From: QHBQ01 sp038230695
Lineage (GTDB): Bacteria > Chloroflexota > Chloroflexia > QHBQ01
Direction: 5' to 3'
NCBI GenBank assembly: GCA_038230695.1
Contig: JBBRMT010000117.1
Coordinates: 1-13,953, forward strand
Length of the DNA: 13,953 nucleotides
Position numbers and translations under genes: made by a program. This document shows, one piece after another, positions 7,196 to 13,912 of the stretch (the first letter of the stretch is position 1; the number at the start of each line of letters is the position of its first letter). The notes beneath the pieces were generated by a model. That model was not told the origin of the DNA. It searched no databases and worked only from the letters and a program-made list of their open reading frames with translations.

Positions 7196-9403
7196 ATGCT
7201 AAACCTCAACCTTGCATACTCTTACTCCATGATCAGGATGAGGCGGTATTACTCCGTCCCTCTCTTCGTCATATCCTATACCTTGCTCCTGGTGATGCTT
7301 ACCATCCTCGCATTGCACCCCCTCTACGACCATGCAAGCACCCGCCTGCTCGACCAATACGACTCGCTGGATAGCGCCTGGCGGCTGTGGTGGCCCGCCC
7401 ACCAGCTGGCTCACGACCCGCTGCACCTGTTTGATGCGAACATCTTTTATCCCTATCACCAGACAATGATGTTCGATGAACTGCTGTTCTGCGAAACCCT
7501 GCTGGCGCTGCCAGTTTACGCCCTAGGTGGCACTCCCCTCCTGGCGGTGAATTGGACTATCGGCCTCAACTTCGTGGTAGCAGGCTGGGGGATGTATCTG
7601 CTCGCCCACCACCTGAGCGGCAGTCGCGTCGCAGGGGTAGTGGCGGGCATCCTCTACAGCTTCAGCGCCTTCCACTTCCTGCACATCGGGCATATCGGCA
7701 TCAGCAACATCGGCTGGTTGCCCCTAATCTTCCTCGCACTGGATAAACTGATGCGTGGGAGCAGAAGCTGGCGCTGGGCAGGGCTGCTCGCCCTCTTCCT
7801 CACCAATCAGATCCTATCCGCCCCCTACCTCGCTTACTATGCCGCCCTGCTGGTGGGGTTCTACCTGTGCTTCGCCCTCACCCAGAAAGATATGCGTATC
7901 GTGGCATTCAGTCGCGCCTTCCTGGGCAAGCTGACCCTGGCACTCTGCCTGACCACCTTGCTGACTCTGCCTTTTATCCTTAGCTACTACCAGGTGCATC
8001 AGACATACAGTTTCAAGCGTCCGGTCAACGAGATATACAGCCTCTCCGCCAATCTTGAGAGCCTGATGGCTGCGCCCCAAAGCTCCCCCTGGCTCAGACA
8101 GTTGACCAGGCCGTTTCAGGGCCACAGTGGTATAGACTACGAGCGCAGCCTATTTCCCGGCTTCATGCCCTTGTGCCTGTTGATAATCGCCATCCCTTTT
8201 CTGCGGCGGTGGCGCTATGGTGGTTTCATGTTGGTGGTGGCGCTCGCCGGGGTGGTGCTATCGCTGGGTCCTTACCTAATGCTCGATTACCGGGCCTCGC
8301 TGCCGGGAGGCAGTCCTGAGAGCGGCATACCCCTACCATATTACCTGCTCTACAGGCTGGTACCCGGCTTCACCGCAATGCACGGGGTAGCGCGCATCTA
8401 TGTCCTCACCACCTTTGCCCTGGCGCTACTGGGGGGGTGGGTAGTCGCCCGCGTCTGTCATAGGCTGTTGACCACTGGTTGGCGTGCTACTCCCCAACCG
8501 CTAGTTGCCGCGCTGATACCAGTAGCGGTTATCTCGCTGGCTCTATTCGAGCAGTTGGCCCCGCAACATCCGGTGGCGATACCGAGCGGCAACGCCATAC
8601 CAAGGGTGTACATGTGGCTACGCGACCAACCCCCCGGCGCGGTGCTGGAGTTCCCCTTCATGCCCAACGCGCCGGGCGGGTACCTGGTCGCCAACTACTA
8701 CCAGTATTTCAGCATCTATCACCAGCACCCCATCCTCAACGGCAACTTCACCGGGGTAATGCCCAGTGGCATCGCCGCGTTGACGAGGCAGCTACGTGAC
8801 GACTTCCCCAGCCCGCAACTCCTCGATGAAATACGCGGCCTGGGCATCAGATACCTGGTCGTCCATTATGACAACCTTGACTACCAGCAGCAGGTGCGAT
8901 TCGGTCGCAACGGGGTTGGCGATCAGCTTGCTCAGGTTGTCTCCTTCGACAGTGAGGGCGGGCCAAAGTTCAGCTTGGCCTTGACCAACCAGGCAGGCGG
9001 GGCGCGGATTGCTGCGCCGCTCGTGCTGCACGGTGGGGATGTGGTCTATAAGATCATGGATGCGTCTGGCTCGATGCCTGGTATGCTGAAGCTGGTGCCA
9101 GTAGGCAGCAAGGTCTACATCGCAAACTCCCCGCACAGAAGCGGGGAAACATATATGGCCGTGGTCGGCTATATGCTGGCGAACGCGGGCCGCCACGTTT
9201 ACGGCTACGCTGACCTCTCTTTTGGGCAGGAGATTAAGCCATATAACCCCGATGTGAAGTACGACTACTTTGCGCTGTATAGCGACGAAGACCCCACCCT
9301 CTATCAGTGCCGCCTTACGCCCATCTGGCAGAGTATTGGCGAACACGGCGCGGGCATCATCATATACCGCACGACGGACAGCGTCGCCGCACCCAACGCG
9401 TAG
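7196..9403 (+). CDS. Polytopic GT-C-like membrane glycosyltransferase candidate, first of a tandem pair
   Basis: 735 aa. The N-terminal two-thirds is strongly hydrophobic with about ten or more membrane helices; the last 250 or so residues are soluble. The first outer loop (about 53-95) has the acidic and aromatic pattern YDSLDSAWRLWW, HDPLHLFDANIFYPYH and FDELLF. This is the type of loop that carries the catalytic Asp in GT-C enzymes using polyprenyl-phosphate sugars. Other conserved blocks shared with the next gene are LYSFSAFHFLHIGHIG and LPYYLLYRLVPGFTAMHGVA. Likely role: transfer or flipping-coupled addition of a sugar on the outer face of the membrane. Substrate unknown, and a YfhO-like non-enzymatic relative cannot be excluded. 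Start ATG 7196 has GAAGGG 11 bases upstream; Met codons at residues 12 and 15 are alternatives. A run of seven G lies at 8431-8437. Confidence 0.8.
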   Translation: MLNLNLAYSYSMIRMRRYYSVPLFVISYTLLLVMLTILALHPLYDHASTRLLDQYDSLDSAWRLWWPAHQLAHDPLHLFDANIFYPYHQTMMFDELLFCETLLALPVYALGGTPLLAVNWTIGLNFVVAGWGMYLLAHHLSGSRVAGVVAGILYSFSAFHFLHIGHIGISNIGWLPLIFLALDKLMRGSRSWRWAGLLALFLTNQILSAPYLAYYAALLVGFYLCFALTQKDMRIVAFSRAFLGKLTLALCLTTLLTLPFILSYYQVHQTYSFKRPVNEIYSLSANLESLMAAPQSSPWLRQLTRPFQGHSGIDYERSLFPGFMPLCLLIIAIPFLRRWRYGGFMLVVALAGVVLSLGPYLMLDYRASLPGGSPESGIPLPYYLLYRLVPGFTAMHGVARIYVLTTFALALLGGWVVARVCHRLLTTGWRATPQPLVAALIPVAVISLALFEQLAPQHPVAIPSGNAIPRVYMWLRDQPPGAVLEFPFMPNAPGGYLVANYYQYFSIYHQHPILNGNFTGVMPSGIAALTRQLRDDFPSPQLLDEIRGLGIRYLVVHYDNLDYQQQVRFGRNGVGDQLAQVVSFDSEGGPKFSLALTNQAGGARIAAPLVLHGGDVVYKIMDASGSMPGMLKLVPVGSKVYIANSPHRSGETYMAVVGYMLANAGRHVYGYADLSFGQEIKPYNPDVKYDYFALYSDEDPTLYQCRLTPIWQSIGEHGAGIIIYRTTDSVAAPNA

Positions 9404-9515
9404 TTGTCTGCCGAACTCCCTGGGTCATGAACACACTACATCGCACCCGAGTTAGTCAGGCGACTTCGGGGTGATCAGCTCCGCTATCCAGGCTATGCTT
9501 GTGGGAACCGCTATA

Positions 9516-9531
9516 GGAGGGCATCGCTACG
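9516..9531 (+). promoter_or_regulatory. Strong Shine-Dalgarno followed by ACG where a start codon is expected
   Basis: GGAGGG (9516-9521) is followed after 7 bases by ACG (9529-9531), in frame with the second GT-C-like gene. The codons from there give VRITNRQHLRRIRVGFALLY, a basic, positive-inside N-terminus leading into the first helix. No ATG, GTG or TTG occurs in frame before the TTG at 9583. Either the start is a rare ACG or an ATG mutated to ACG. Confidence 0.5.
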
Positions 9532-9582
9532 GTTAGAATAACCAATCGCCAACATCTGCGTCGAATAAGGGTTGGCTTTGCC

Positions 9583-11736
9583 TTGCTCTACACTGCACTA
9601 CTTTTTGCCCTCGCGGTGGTTGCCACCTACCCGCTGCTGTTCCATGCTGCCGACCAACTGTCTGGCTTCTACGACCAACTGGATAGCAGTTGGCGCATCT
9701 GGGCCAGCCTCTACCACCTGCCTCACGACCCGCTCAACCTATTCCAGGCTCCCATCTTCTATCCCTACCACAACACTTTGCTATTCGACGAGCTGATCTT
9801 CGGTGAAGCGCTGCTGGCTGCGCCGGTGATGCTGCTAACTGACAACGCTTTCCTCAGTTTTAATCTGGTTGTGATCGCCACCTTTGTCATTGCGGGTTGG
9901 GGGGCTTATCTACTTGCCTTTCATGTCACTGCCCACCGTCCTGCTGCAATAGCCGCCGGACTGCTCTACTCTTTCAGCGCCTACCACTTTACCCACATCG
10001 GCCATATTGGGCTGGGCAACATTGGCTATCTGCCCCTGCTGTTGCTTGCGCTGGACAAATTGCTGCGGAGCGGGGGGAAGAGTGTGGGCTGGGCGGTAGC
10101 CCTCGCCGCGCTTATTGCCATGCAGGCACTCTCTGCCGAATACTACTTTTTCTATATGATACTCATGCTTGGCCTCTACCTGCTATACGCCATTACCCGC
10201 AGCGAAACAAGGGGATTCTTCACCCGCAGGTTCATTGTTCGACTCCTCGCTACCGTGCTGGCAGGGCTGCTGCCCGCCCTGCCGTTCTACCTGACCTATA
10301 TGCAGGTGCAGAATGCTTACCGGTTCAGGGTACCCGACCAGGATGTATATATGCTGTCGGCTAACCTGAGAAGTCTGTTTGCCGCGCCCAGTAGCGCACC
10401 CTGGCTGCATAGCTTCCTACACAGCTTTGACGGCACCTACTTCAGCAATTATGAAATCGGCATCTTCCCTGGTTTTGCTCCATTGCTGCTGGCGGCAGTG
10501 GGTGGGGGGTTGTGGCTGCGCCGGCGCTATAGCACTGGGCGCTTTTATGTGCCGTTCTTTCTGCTGCTGGGCAGCGTCAGCCTGGTACTTTCGCTTGGCC
10601 CCTACCTCCAGCTTGACTATAACTATGTGCCAAATAGCATGACTGGTCTACCACTTCCTTACCTGCTGCTCTATCGCTTCGTTCCTGGCTTTAGCGCGCT
10701 TCATGGCGTGGCGCGCATTACGGTGCTGGCTAGCCTGGCGCTCAGTATGTTGGGGGCATTCGCGGTAGCCGGTATAGGCGATCTGCTTTCCCCCTACCAC
10801 AATCCCGCCAAGCCACAAGCGCAGCCTGCTGAACTGAAGGTTGGCATCACCACTCGCTATGCGCTTAAAGGGTTGCCCCTGCTTATGGTTGGCTTTGCCC
10901 TATTCGAGCAGTTCTCCCCACCTACCGAACTGGTGCCAGCGCCGCTTGGATCAGCGGTGCCTGCTGTCTACCGCTGGCTAGCAGCTGCACCGCCAGGCGC
11001 AGTGCTGGAGCTGCCGCTGGAGTACACCGACAAGAGCGTGGTTGCCCAGGTGCGGGGATTGAAGAATGCGGAAATGCTCAACCAATATCAATATTTCACC
11101 AGCGTTCACCATCATCCAATCGTAAATGGTCCTGGCGGTAGCCTCAACCCTAGCGGGTACGAGAAGCTAATCCAGGATCTGCCTGGTAATTTCCCGTCAG
11201 GGGAGATGATGGACATGATGCGCGGCCTCGGAGTTCGCTACACTATCTTTCACCTGACCAAAATGGGGGCAAAACAGCGTGAACACCTCTTCCGTCAACG
11301 CCGCCGTCTGGCTAGCCTCCTGATCTGGCGGGCAGGCTTCGATGTGGTAGGCAAATCACTAACTGAAGAGACTAGCCAGGGACGCACTAAGGGCGACCTT
11401 GTCTACGAAATTATGCCCATCCCTACCTCAGTGCTGGGACTGCGCGACTATGTGCCGCCCGGTAGCCACGTCTACTTCTCCGACTACAACGATAAGGGGC
11501 GCACTGGCTACATGGGGGTGGCGGAGTACGTGCTGGCAGAAGCGGGTTGCGCTATCTACGGTTATAGTATGGCGAACTTCGGCGTAAGCGTGCAAGGGCC
11601 ACTGACCAACAAGAAATATGACTACATTGTGCTGTACAAGGACGAGCGGCCCACTGCTTTCCCGACCGCACACCGTATCTGGGGTAACGATACCATCACC
11701 CTCTATCGGTTGGATCCATTCCCACAGACAAGGTGA
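9583..11736 (+). CDS. Polytopic GT-C-like membrane glycosyltransferase candidate, second of a tandem pair
   Basis: 717 aa from the TTG at 9583; about 735 aa if translation starts at ACG 9529 (see that entry). It is a clear paralog of the preceding protein over its whole length. The shared first outer loop reads FYDQLDSSWRIW, HDPLNLFQAPIFYPYH and FDELIFGEALLAAPV. Further shared blocks are LLYSFSAYHFTHIGHIG, LSANLRSLFAAPSSAPWL, PLPYLLLYRFVPGFSALHGV and MRGLGVRY. Many membrane helices are followed by a soluble C-terminal domain of about 250 residues (from around VPAVYRWLAAAPPGAVLELP). With TTG 9583 the basic residues before the first helix are lost, which argues for the upstream start. The 179-base gap to the first gene has no evident terminator, so co-transcription is likely. 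Probably a surface sugar transferase; substrate unknown. Confidence 0.8.
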   Translation: MLYTALLFALAVVATYPLLFHAADQLSGFYDQLDSSWRIWASLYHLPHDPLNLFQAPIFYPYHNTLLFDELIFGEALLAAPVMLLTDNAFLSFNLVVIATFVIAGWGAYLLAFHVTAHRPAAIAAGLLYSFSAYHFTHIGHIGLGNIGYLPLLLLALDKLLRSGGKSVGWAVALAALIAMQALSAEYYFFYMILMLGLYLLYAITRSETRGFFTRRFIVRLLATVLAGLLPALPFYLTYMQVQNAYRFRVPDQDVYMLSANLRSLFAAPSSAPWLHSFLHSFDGTYFSNYEIGIFPGFAPLLLAAVGGGLWLRRRYSTGRFYVPFFLLLGSVSLVLSLGPYLQLDYNYVPNSMTGLPLPYLLLYRFVPGFSALHGVARITVLASLALSMLGAFAVAGIGDLLSPYHNPAKPQAQPAELKVGITTRYALKGLPLLMVGFALFEQFSPPTELVPAPLGSAVPAVYRWLAAAPPGAVLELPLEYTDKSVVAQVRGLKNAEMLNQYQYFTSVHHHPIVNGPGGSLNPSGYEKLIQDLPGNFPSGEMMDMMRGLGVRYTIFHLTKMGAKQREHLFRQRRRLASLLIWRAGFDVVGKSLTEETSQGRTKGDLVYEIMPIPTSVLGLRDYVPPGSHVYFSDYNDKGRTGYMGVAEYVLAEAGCAIYGYSMANFGVSVQGPLTNKKYDYIVLYKDERPTAFPTAHRIWGNDTITLYRLDPFPQTR

Positions 11737-11741
11737 GCTTT

Positions 11742-11810
11742 ATGTTAGTCTACCTGCTCGATCGGAATTCGTTCATGGTGGAGGAGCATGATGCAGTGCT
11801 AGCATCTTAA
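11742..11810 (+). CDS. Tiny ORF of 22 aa directly after the GT-C-like pair
   Basis: ATG 11742 lies 5 bases after the TGA of the preceding gene, with AGGTGAG overlapping that stop as a possible ribosome site. The product MLVYLLDRNSFMVEEHDAVL plus AS matches nothing I recognise. It may be a coupled small protein or the start of a third gene cut off at about 11810, where the phased repeats begin. Confidence 0.25.
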   Translation: MLVYLLDRNSFMVEEHDAVLAS

Positions 11811-11844
11811 TCCAATCTTAATCTTGCTGCCCCTAACCTTAATC
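11805..11844 (+). promoter_or_regulatory. Phased TCTTAATC repeats, response-regulator-type site
   Basis: TCTTAATC occurs at 11805-11812 and 11816-11823 (period 11), and CCTTAATC at 11837-11844 (21 bases on). The layout resembles the TCTAACC repeats before the HtrA-type gene. No intact gene follows on the plus strand, so it may be the regulatory end of a deleted gene. Confidence 0.35.
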
Positions 11845-11845
11845 G

Positions 11846-12070
11846 GCCTCCGAGGAGGATTGGAACAGATTTGTACGCTAGTAACGACGATTCGTAATAA
11901 TTGCTGCCCCCTGTAGTTTCCAAGTTGCTCAGGTCACTTGACAATCCCCCTTTGCGTCCTTATCCTCTGATTACGCTCAAATCTACTCTGCCCCCACTGG
12001 CATGGGCTTTACCAGGGCGGCGACATATGGCGGATCATGACGGTGATAACCATCCTCATCACCGCCCGCT
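11846..12070. other. Gene-free stretch between the membrane protein genes and the remnants
   Basis: No domain is found in any frame. It holds a short inverted repeat CCTCC-GA-GGAGG near 11847-11858 and the promoter-like pair listed separately. The plus-strand frame 11901-12128 is Pro/His-rich and reads across the antisense metal-transporter remnant, so it is not taken as a gene. Confidence 0.5.
11938..11966 (+). promoter_or_regulatory. Sigma70-like promoter candidate
   Basis: TTGACA (11938-11943) and TATCCT (11961-11966) are separated by exactly 17 bases. The -35 is perfect and the -10 fair. It points towards the TnpB remnant, with nothing intact nearby to drive, so it may be fortuitous or left over. 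Confidence 0.35.
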
Positions 12071-12235
12071 TCACCTGCTTCCTTCCAGCGCAGCGTCCAT
12101 GTTCATCTCGCTATGGCTGTGGCTATGACCAAAGGGTAGTAGCTCCCGAAGCCCTGCCCAGATAGAGCTAGAGTACTCATGTTCGTGTGGGTGATCGTGG
12201 TCATGACCCTGCTCATGACTATAATGGCTACCTGC
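12071..12235 (-). pseudogene. Fragment of a CDF-family metal cation efflux transporter (His-rich N-terminal region)
   Basis: Reading the minus strand from 12235 to the TGA at 12073-12071 gives about 54 residues, too short for a normal ORF list. It contains SHEQGHDHDHPHEHE, then IWAGLRELLPFGHSHSHSE, then MNMDAALEGSR. Alternating His/Asp/Glu metal-binding runs, a Trp-containing amphipathic stretch, a second HSHSHS cluster and DAALE are the N-terminal cytoplasmic region that precedes the first helix in Chloroflexota-type CDF (cobalt-zinc-cadmium efflux) proteins, as I remember the family. The fragment stops just where the first membrane helix should begin, and a stop lies immediately upstream, so both ends are lost. 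Family assignment rests on pattern memory. The His periodicity itself is seen directly. Confidence 0.6.
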
Positions 12236-12899
12236 TCAAACGGTATCAGTTACCCCAACCCTCTTGCATTGTCCGCCAACCTGAAGAAGCTAAAGCGAGT
12301 ACAGCGCGAACTATCGCGCAAACAGAAGGGCAGCAAGAACCGGGCGAAAGCAAGGCTGAAGGTTGCCAAACTGCACTACCGCATCGCCAACATCCGTAAG
12401 GATTGCGCTGCACAAGGCGACAACCGTGATCGTGGCGAAAACCAAGCCCGATGGGGAGAGACCGAGTGTGGTGGTAGAAGATTTGGCAGTCAGCAACATG
12501 GTGAAGAACCACAGTCTTGCCCGTGCAATCAGTGATGTTGGCTTCTTCGAGTTCCGCTGCCAACTGAGTTACAAGGGTTAGCTGTATGGTTCGACCTTGT
12601 TGGTGGCCGATCGGTTCTATCCGTCGAGCAAGCGTTGTAGCGGTTGCGGCGCAGTTAAGAAGGAACTGTCGCTTGCGGAGCGGACATACGTCTGCGATAT
12701 TTGTGGATTCGTCCTTGACCGCGACCTAAACGCGGCGATAAATCTTAAACTACTGGCAGTGACAAAAAGGCAGCGATCGCCAGCTCGCCCCGCCCCGCAG
12801 CAAAGGCCGGGGGTACGAAGATGCCCTCGGTGGCCAGAACGCTTCCCGACGGCCAGGCGGCAGTTGGCCTGGCCTGATTTCGGGAAGAAAACAAAGTAG
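12225..12899 (+). pseudogene. tnpB: TnpB remnant (IS605/IS1341 type, RuvC-like RNA-guided nuclease family)
   Basis: Homology begins at ATCSNGISYPNP, just after the place where the first RuvC Asp (GIDLG-type motif) should be, so about the first half is missing. It continues with LKRVQRELSRKQKGSKNRAK and LHYRIANIRKD, then shifts frame: the extra T at about 12403-12404 separates RKD from ALHKATTVIVAKTKPDGERP. Next come SVVVEDL (catalytic Glu) and NHSLARAISDVGFFEFRCQL. The TAG at 12579-12581 stands where family members have Glu in YKAELYGS. The same frame then resumes with LLVADRFYPSSKRCSGCG, a second CDICG knuckle and DRDLNAAINL with the last catalytic Asp. The tail beyond about 12760 is not recognisable. 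Three independent lesions make it inactive. No TnpA is present. Confidence 0.9.
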
Positions 12900-12930
12900 T
12901 CAAGAACGACGGGGATGCGCCCGCCTGCAG

Positions 12931-13461
12931 GTGAACTCGGTCATCTCCCAGGCCAGCGATGGCCTATACTACCAGGCCAGTGAGCGGGATGGTGAAGTGG
13001 TGTTCGCGGTCGTTGCGCCCCCTGACAGCCATCAGCGGGCAGATATCGTGCTGCGCGGCACGACCAGCGGCATCCAGATGACCGCTGCCACCGCGACGAG
13101 CCAGGCACGCCTCAACTTCACGCTCCTGGAGCAGTACACCAAGTATAGCGGCGCGTCGGCAGCCCGCCGCCACAAGGTGACGATGTGGGGCAATCAGGCG
13201 GTTTTGGCCCACGCCGAGATGCAGGAAGGCGACCGCATCACGGTGCTGGGTAGCTTCAGCCCGAACAGCTACACCGACCAGCACGAGATCTACCAGCAAA
13301 CCTACAACGTTACCGCACGGGTGCTGGACAGCTATGGGCAGAAGCAGACCGCCAAGGCCACCCCGCCGCAGGCGGAGCAGCAAGCCGCCCCGGTCGCACC
13401 AGCCCTGCCAGTGGCAAAGGCCCGCGCCGCGAAGACCAGCCCGGTTCTGGCGACGGCCTAA
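12931..13461 (+). CDS. SSB-like OB-fold protein
   Basis: 176 aa from GTG 12931; the true start is uncertain. Residues about 37-141 fit a single-stranded-DNA-binding-protein OB fold: first strands DIVLRGTTSGIQM, then ARLNFTLLEQYTKYSG, the diagnostic HKVTMWGNQAVLAHAEMQEG (compare the VVAWG...KG block of SSB), then DRITVLGSFSPNSYTD and YNVTARVLD. The first 36 residues are an unusual extension; the frame is open upstream to about 12760, into the TnpB remnant, and the ribosome site is weak. A GTG near 12997 would remove much of the extension. The C-terminus is an Ala/Pro/Gln-rich tail ending SPVLATA and lacks the acidic tip that housekeeping SSBs use to recruit partners. Probably a plasmid- or element-type SSB paralog. 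Only moderate assurance on family. Confidence 0.6.
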   Translation: MNSVISQASDGLYYQASERDGEVVFAVVAPPDSHQRADIVLRGTTSGIQMTAATATSQARLNFTLLEQYTKYSGASAARRHKVTMWGNQAVLAHAEMQEGDRITVLGSFSPNSYTDQHEIYQQTYNVTARVLDSYGQKQTAKATPPQAEQQAAPVAPALPVAKARAAKTSPVLATA

Positions 13462-13487
13462 CATAACAAGCGGCAGCAATCCGCCCG

Positions 13488-13551
13488 CCGGATGGGGTCG
13501 AAAGGGAAAGCCATGCGGGACGTTCCCGCCCACCTGCTCGACCCCGACCGG
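13488..13551 (+). ncRNA. Structured segment with nested hairpins after the SSB-like gene
   Basis: The outer stem pairs CCGG (13488-13491) and GGGGTCGA (13494-13501) with TCGACCCC (13538-13545) and CCGG (13548-13551), leaving one 2x2 internal loop. An inner stem pairs GCGGGA (13515-13520) with TCCCGC (13524-13529). There is no T-run, so it is not a classical terminator. Whether it acts as RNA is inferred. Confidence 0.35.
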
Positions 13552-13587
13552 CATAGCAACAAGTTAATAGCAGCACAGCAAGTGTAG
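13492..13587 (+). CDS. Small ORF of 31 aa, in frame after the SSB-like gene
   Basis: ATG 13492 to TAG 13585-13587, in the same frame as the SSB-like gene whose stop lies 30 bases earlier. The product contains MGSKGKAMRDVPAHLLDPDR and ends LIAAQQV. No family is recognised. It overlaps the nested hairpins and the first bases of the tRNA-like sequence, so it may be accidental. A second ATG at 13513 follows an AAGGG. Confidence 0.2.
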   Translation: MGSKGKAMRDVPAHLLDPDRHSNKLIAAQQV

Positions 13588-13643
13588 CTCAGTTGGCAGA
13601 GCGCCTATCCAGGAGAACGCAGGTTCAAGCCCCGCCGCCTGCT
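13578..13643 (+). tRNA. Degenerate tRNA (pseudo-tRNA) with shortened anticodon arm
   Basis: Acceptor arm GCAAGTG (13578-13584) pairs with CGCCTGC (13636-13642) apart from one A-C mismatch. TA and a perfect D arm GCTC-AGTTGGCA-GAGC (13587-13602) follow. The T arm is GCAGG-TTCAAGC-CCCGC (13619-13635), with one mismatch. Only 15 bases (13604-13618) lie between the D-arm linker and the T arm, against about 21 expected, so no normal 5+7+5 anticodon arm can form and no anticodon can be named. CCA is not encoded. It looks like a decayed tRNA, perhaps a former integration target. Confidence 0.55.
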
Positions 13644-13733
13644 CGATAGTTACTGCACAAAGTACGCATAGATTTAGCCCCGCTTTGCATGGTGAACAGG
13701 CGGAGCTACCCCTTCAAGCACCAGGGAGTGGCA

Positions 13734-13776
13734 TAATTAGACGATTTCGCATAAAATACACCTAATCGTCTAATTA
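13734..13776. promoter_or_regulatory. 13-bp perfect inverted repeat, likely operator
   Basis: TAATTAGACGATT (13734-13746) and AATCGTCTAATTA (13764-13776) are exact reverse complements with a 17-base spacer. The spacer contains TAAAAT (13752-13757), a possible -10 box. It sits 19 bases before the ATG of the small RHH-like ORF. Arms flanking a -10 are typical of autoregulated antitoxin or repressor operators. Confidence 0.6.
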
Positions 13777-13795
13777 CGTGTCAGAGGAGGGTGTG

Positions 13796-13861
13796 ATGGC
13801 TGACCATATTACCGTGCGAATGTCCCATCAGCTGGCTAGTACGTTAACACCGAGATGTTGA
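13796..13861 (+). pseudogene. Truncated ribbon-helix-helix (CopG-like) N-terminus, 21 aa
   Basis: ATG 13796 is preceded by a strong GGAGGG (86-91 of the same 100-base block, i.e. 13786-13791). The product begins MADHITVRMSHQLASTL, which fits the beta strand and first helix start of CopG/RHH proteins (ITVRLPDELA-type). It then ends at a TGA after 21 residues, where such proteins need about 45 or more. The IS630-type transposase begins 51 bases on, so the gene was probably interrupted by that insertion, perhaps at the TA in CTGGCTAGTA. Antitoxin identity is inferred. Confidence 0.4.
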
Positions 13862-13886
13862 TGGCCTTCATCGGGTGTGGTATAAT
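13858..13886 (+). promoter_or_regulatory. Promoter of the IS630-type transposase
   Basis: TTGATG (13858-13863), 17 bases, then TATAAT (13881-13886), preceded by TGG (extended -10). AAAGGAG (13898-13904) is the ribosome site, 8 bases before the ATG at 13913. Confidence 0.65.
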
Positions 13887-13912
13887 CATCCTTAGTGAAA
13901 GGAGTAACCACC

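Noticed and set aside
9128..9147. 7-bp hairpin TCCCCGC/GCGGGGA inside the first GT-C-like gene
   Set aside because: Well inside conserved coding sequence, with no T-run or regulatory context; likely chance in GC-rich DNA.
11901..12128. 75-aa plus-strand His/Pro-rich frame
   Set aside because: Its His-rich part comes from reading DNA next to the antisense metal-transporter remnant; the minus-strand reading makes far better protein sense.
12179..12230. Hydrophobic start MFVWVIVVMTLLMTIM of the frame leading into TnpB
   Set aside because: It is the antisense of the His-rich cluster of the CDF remnant, not a real membrane helix of TnpB.
12964..13554. 196-aa minus-strand frame opposite the SSB-like gene
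   Set aside because: Gly/Arg/Val-rich shadow with no domain; the plus strand shows OB-fold blocks.
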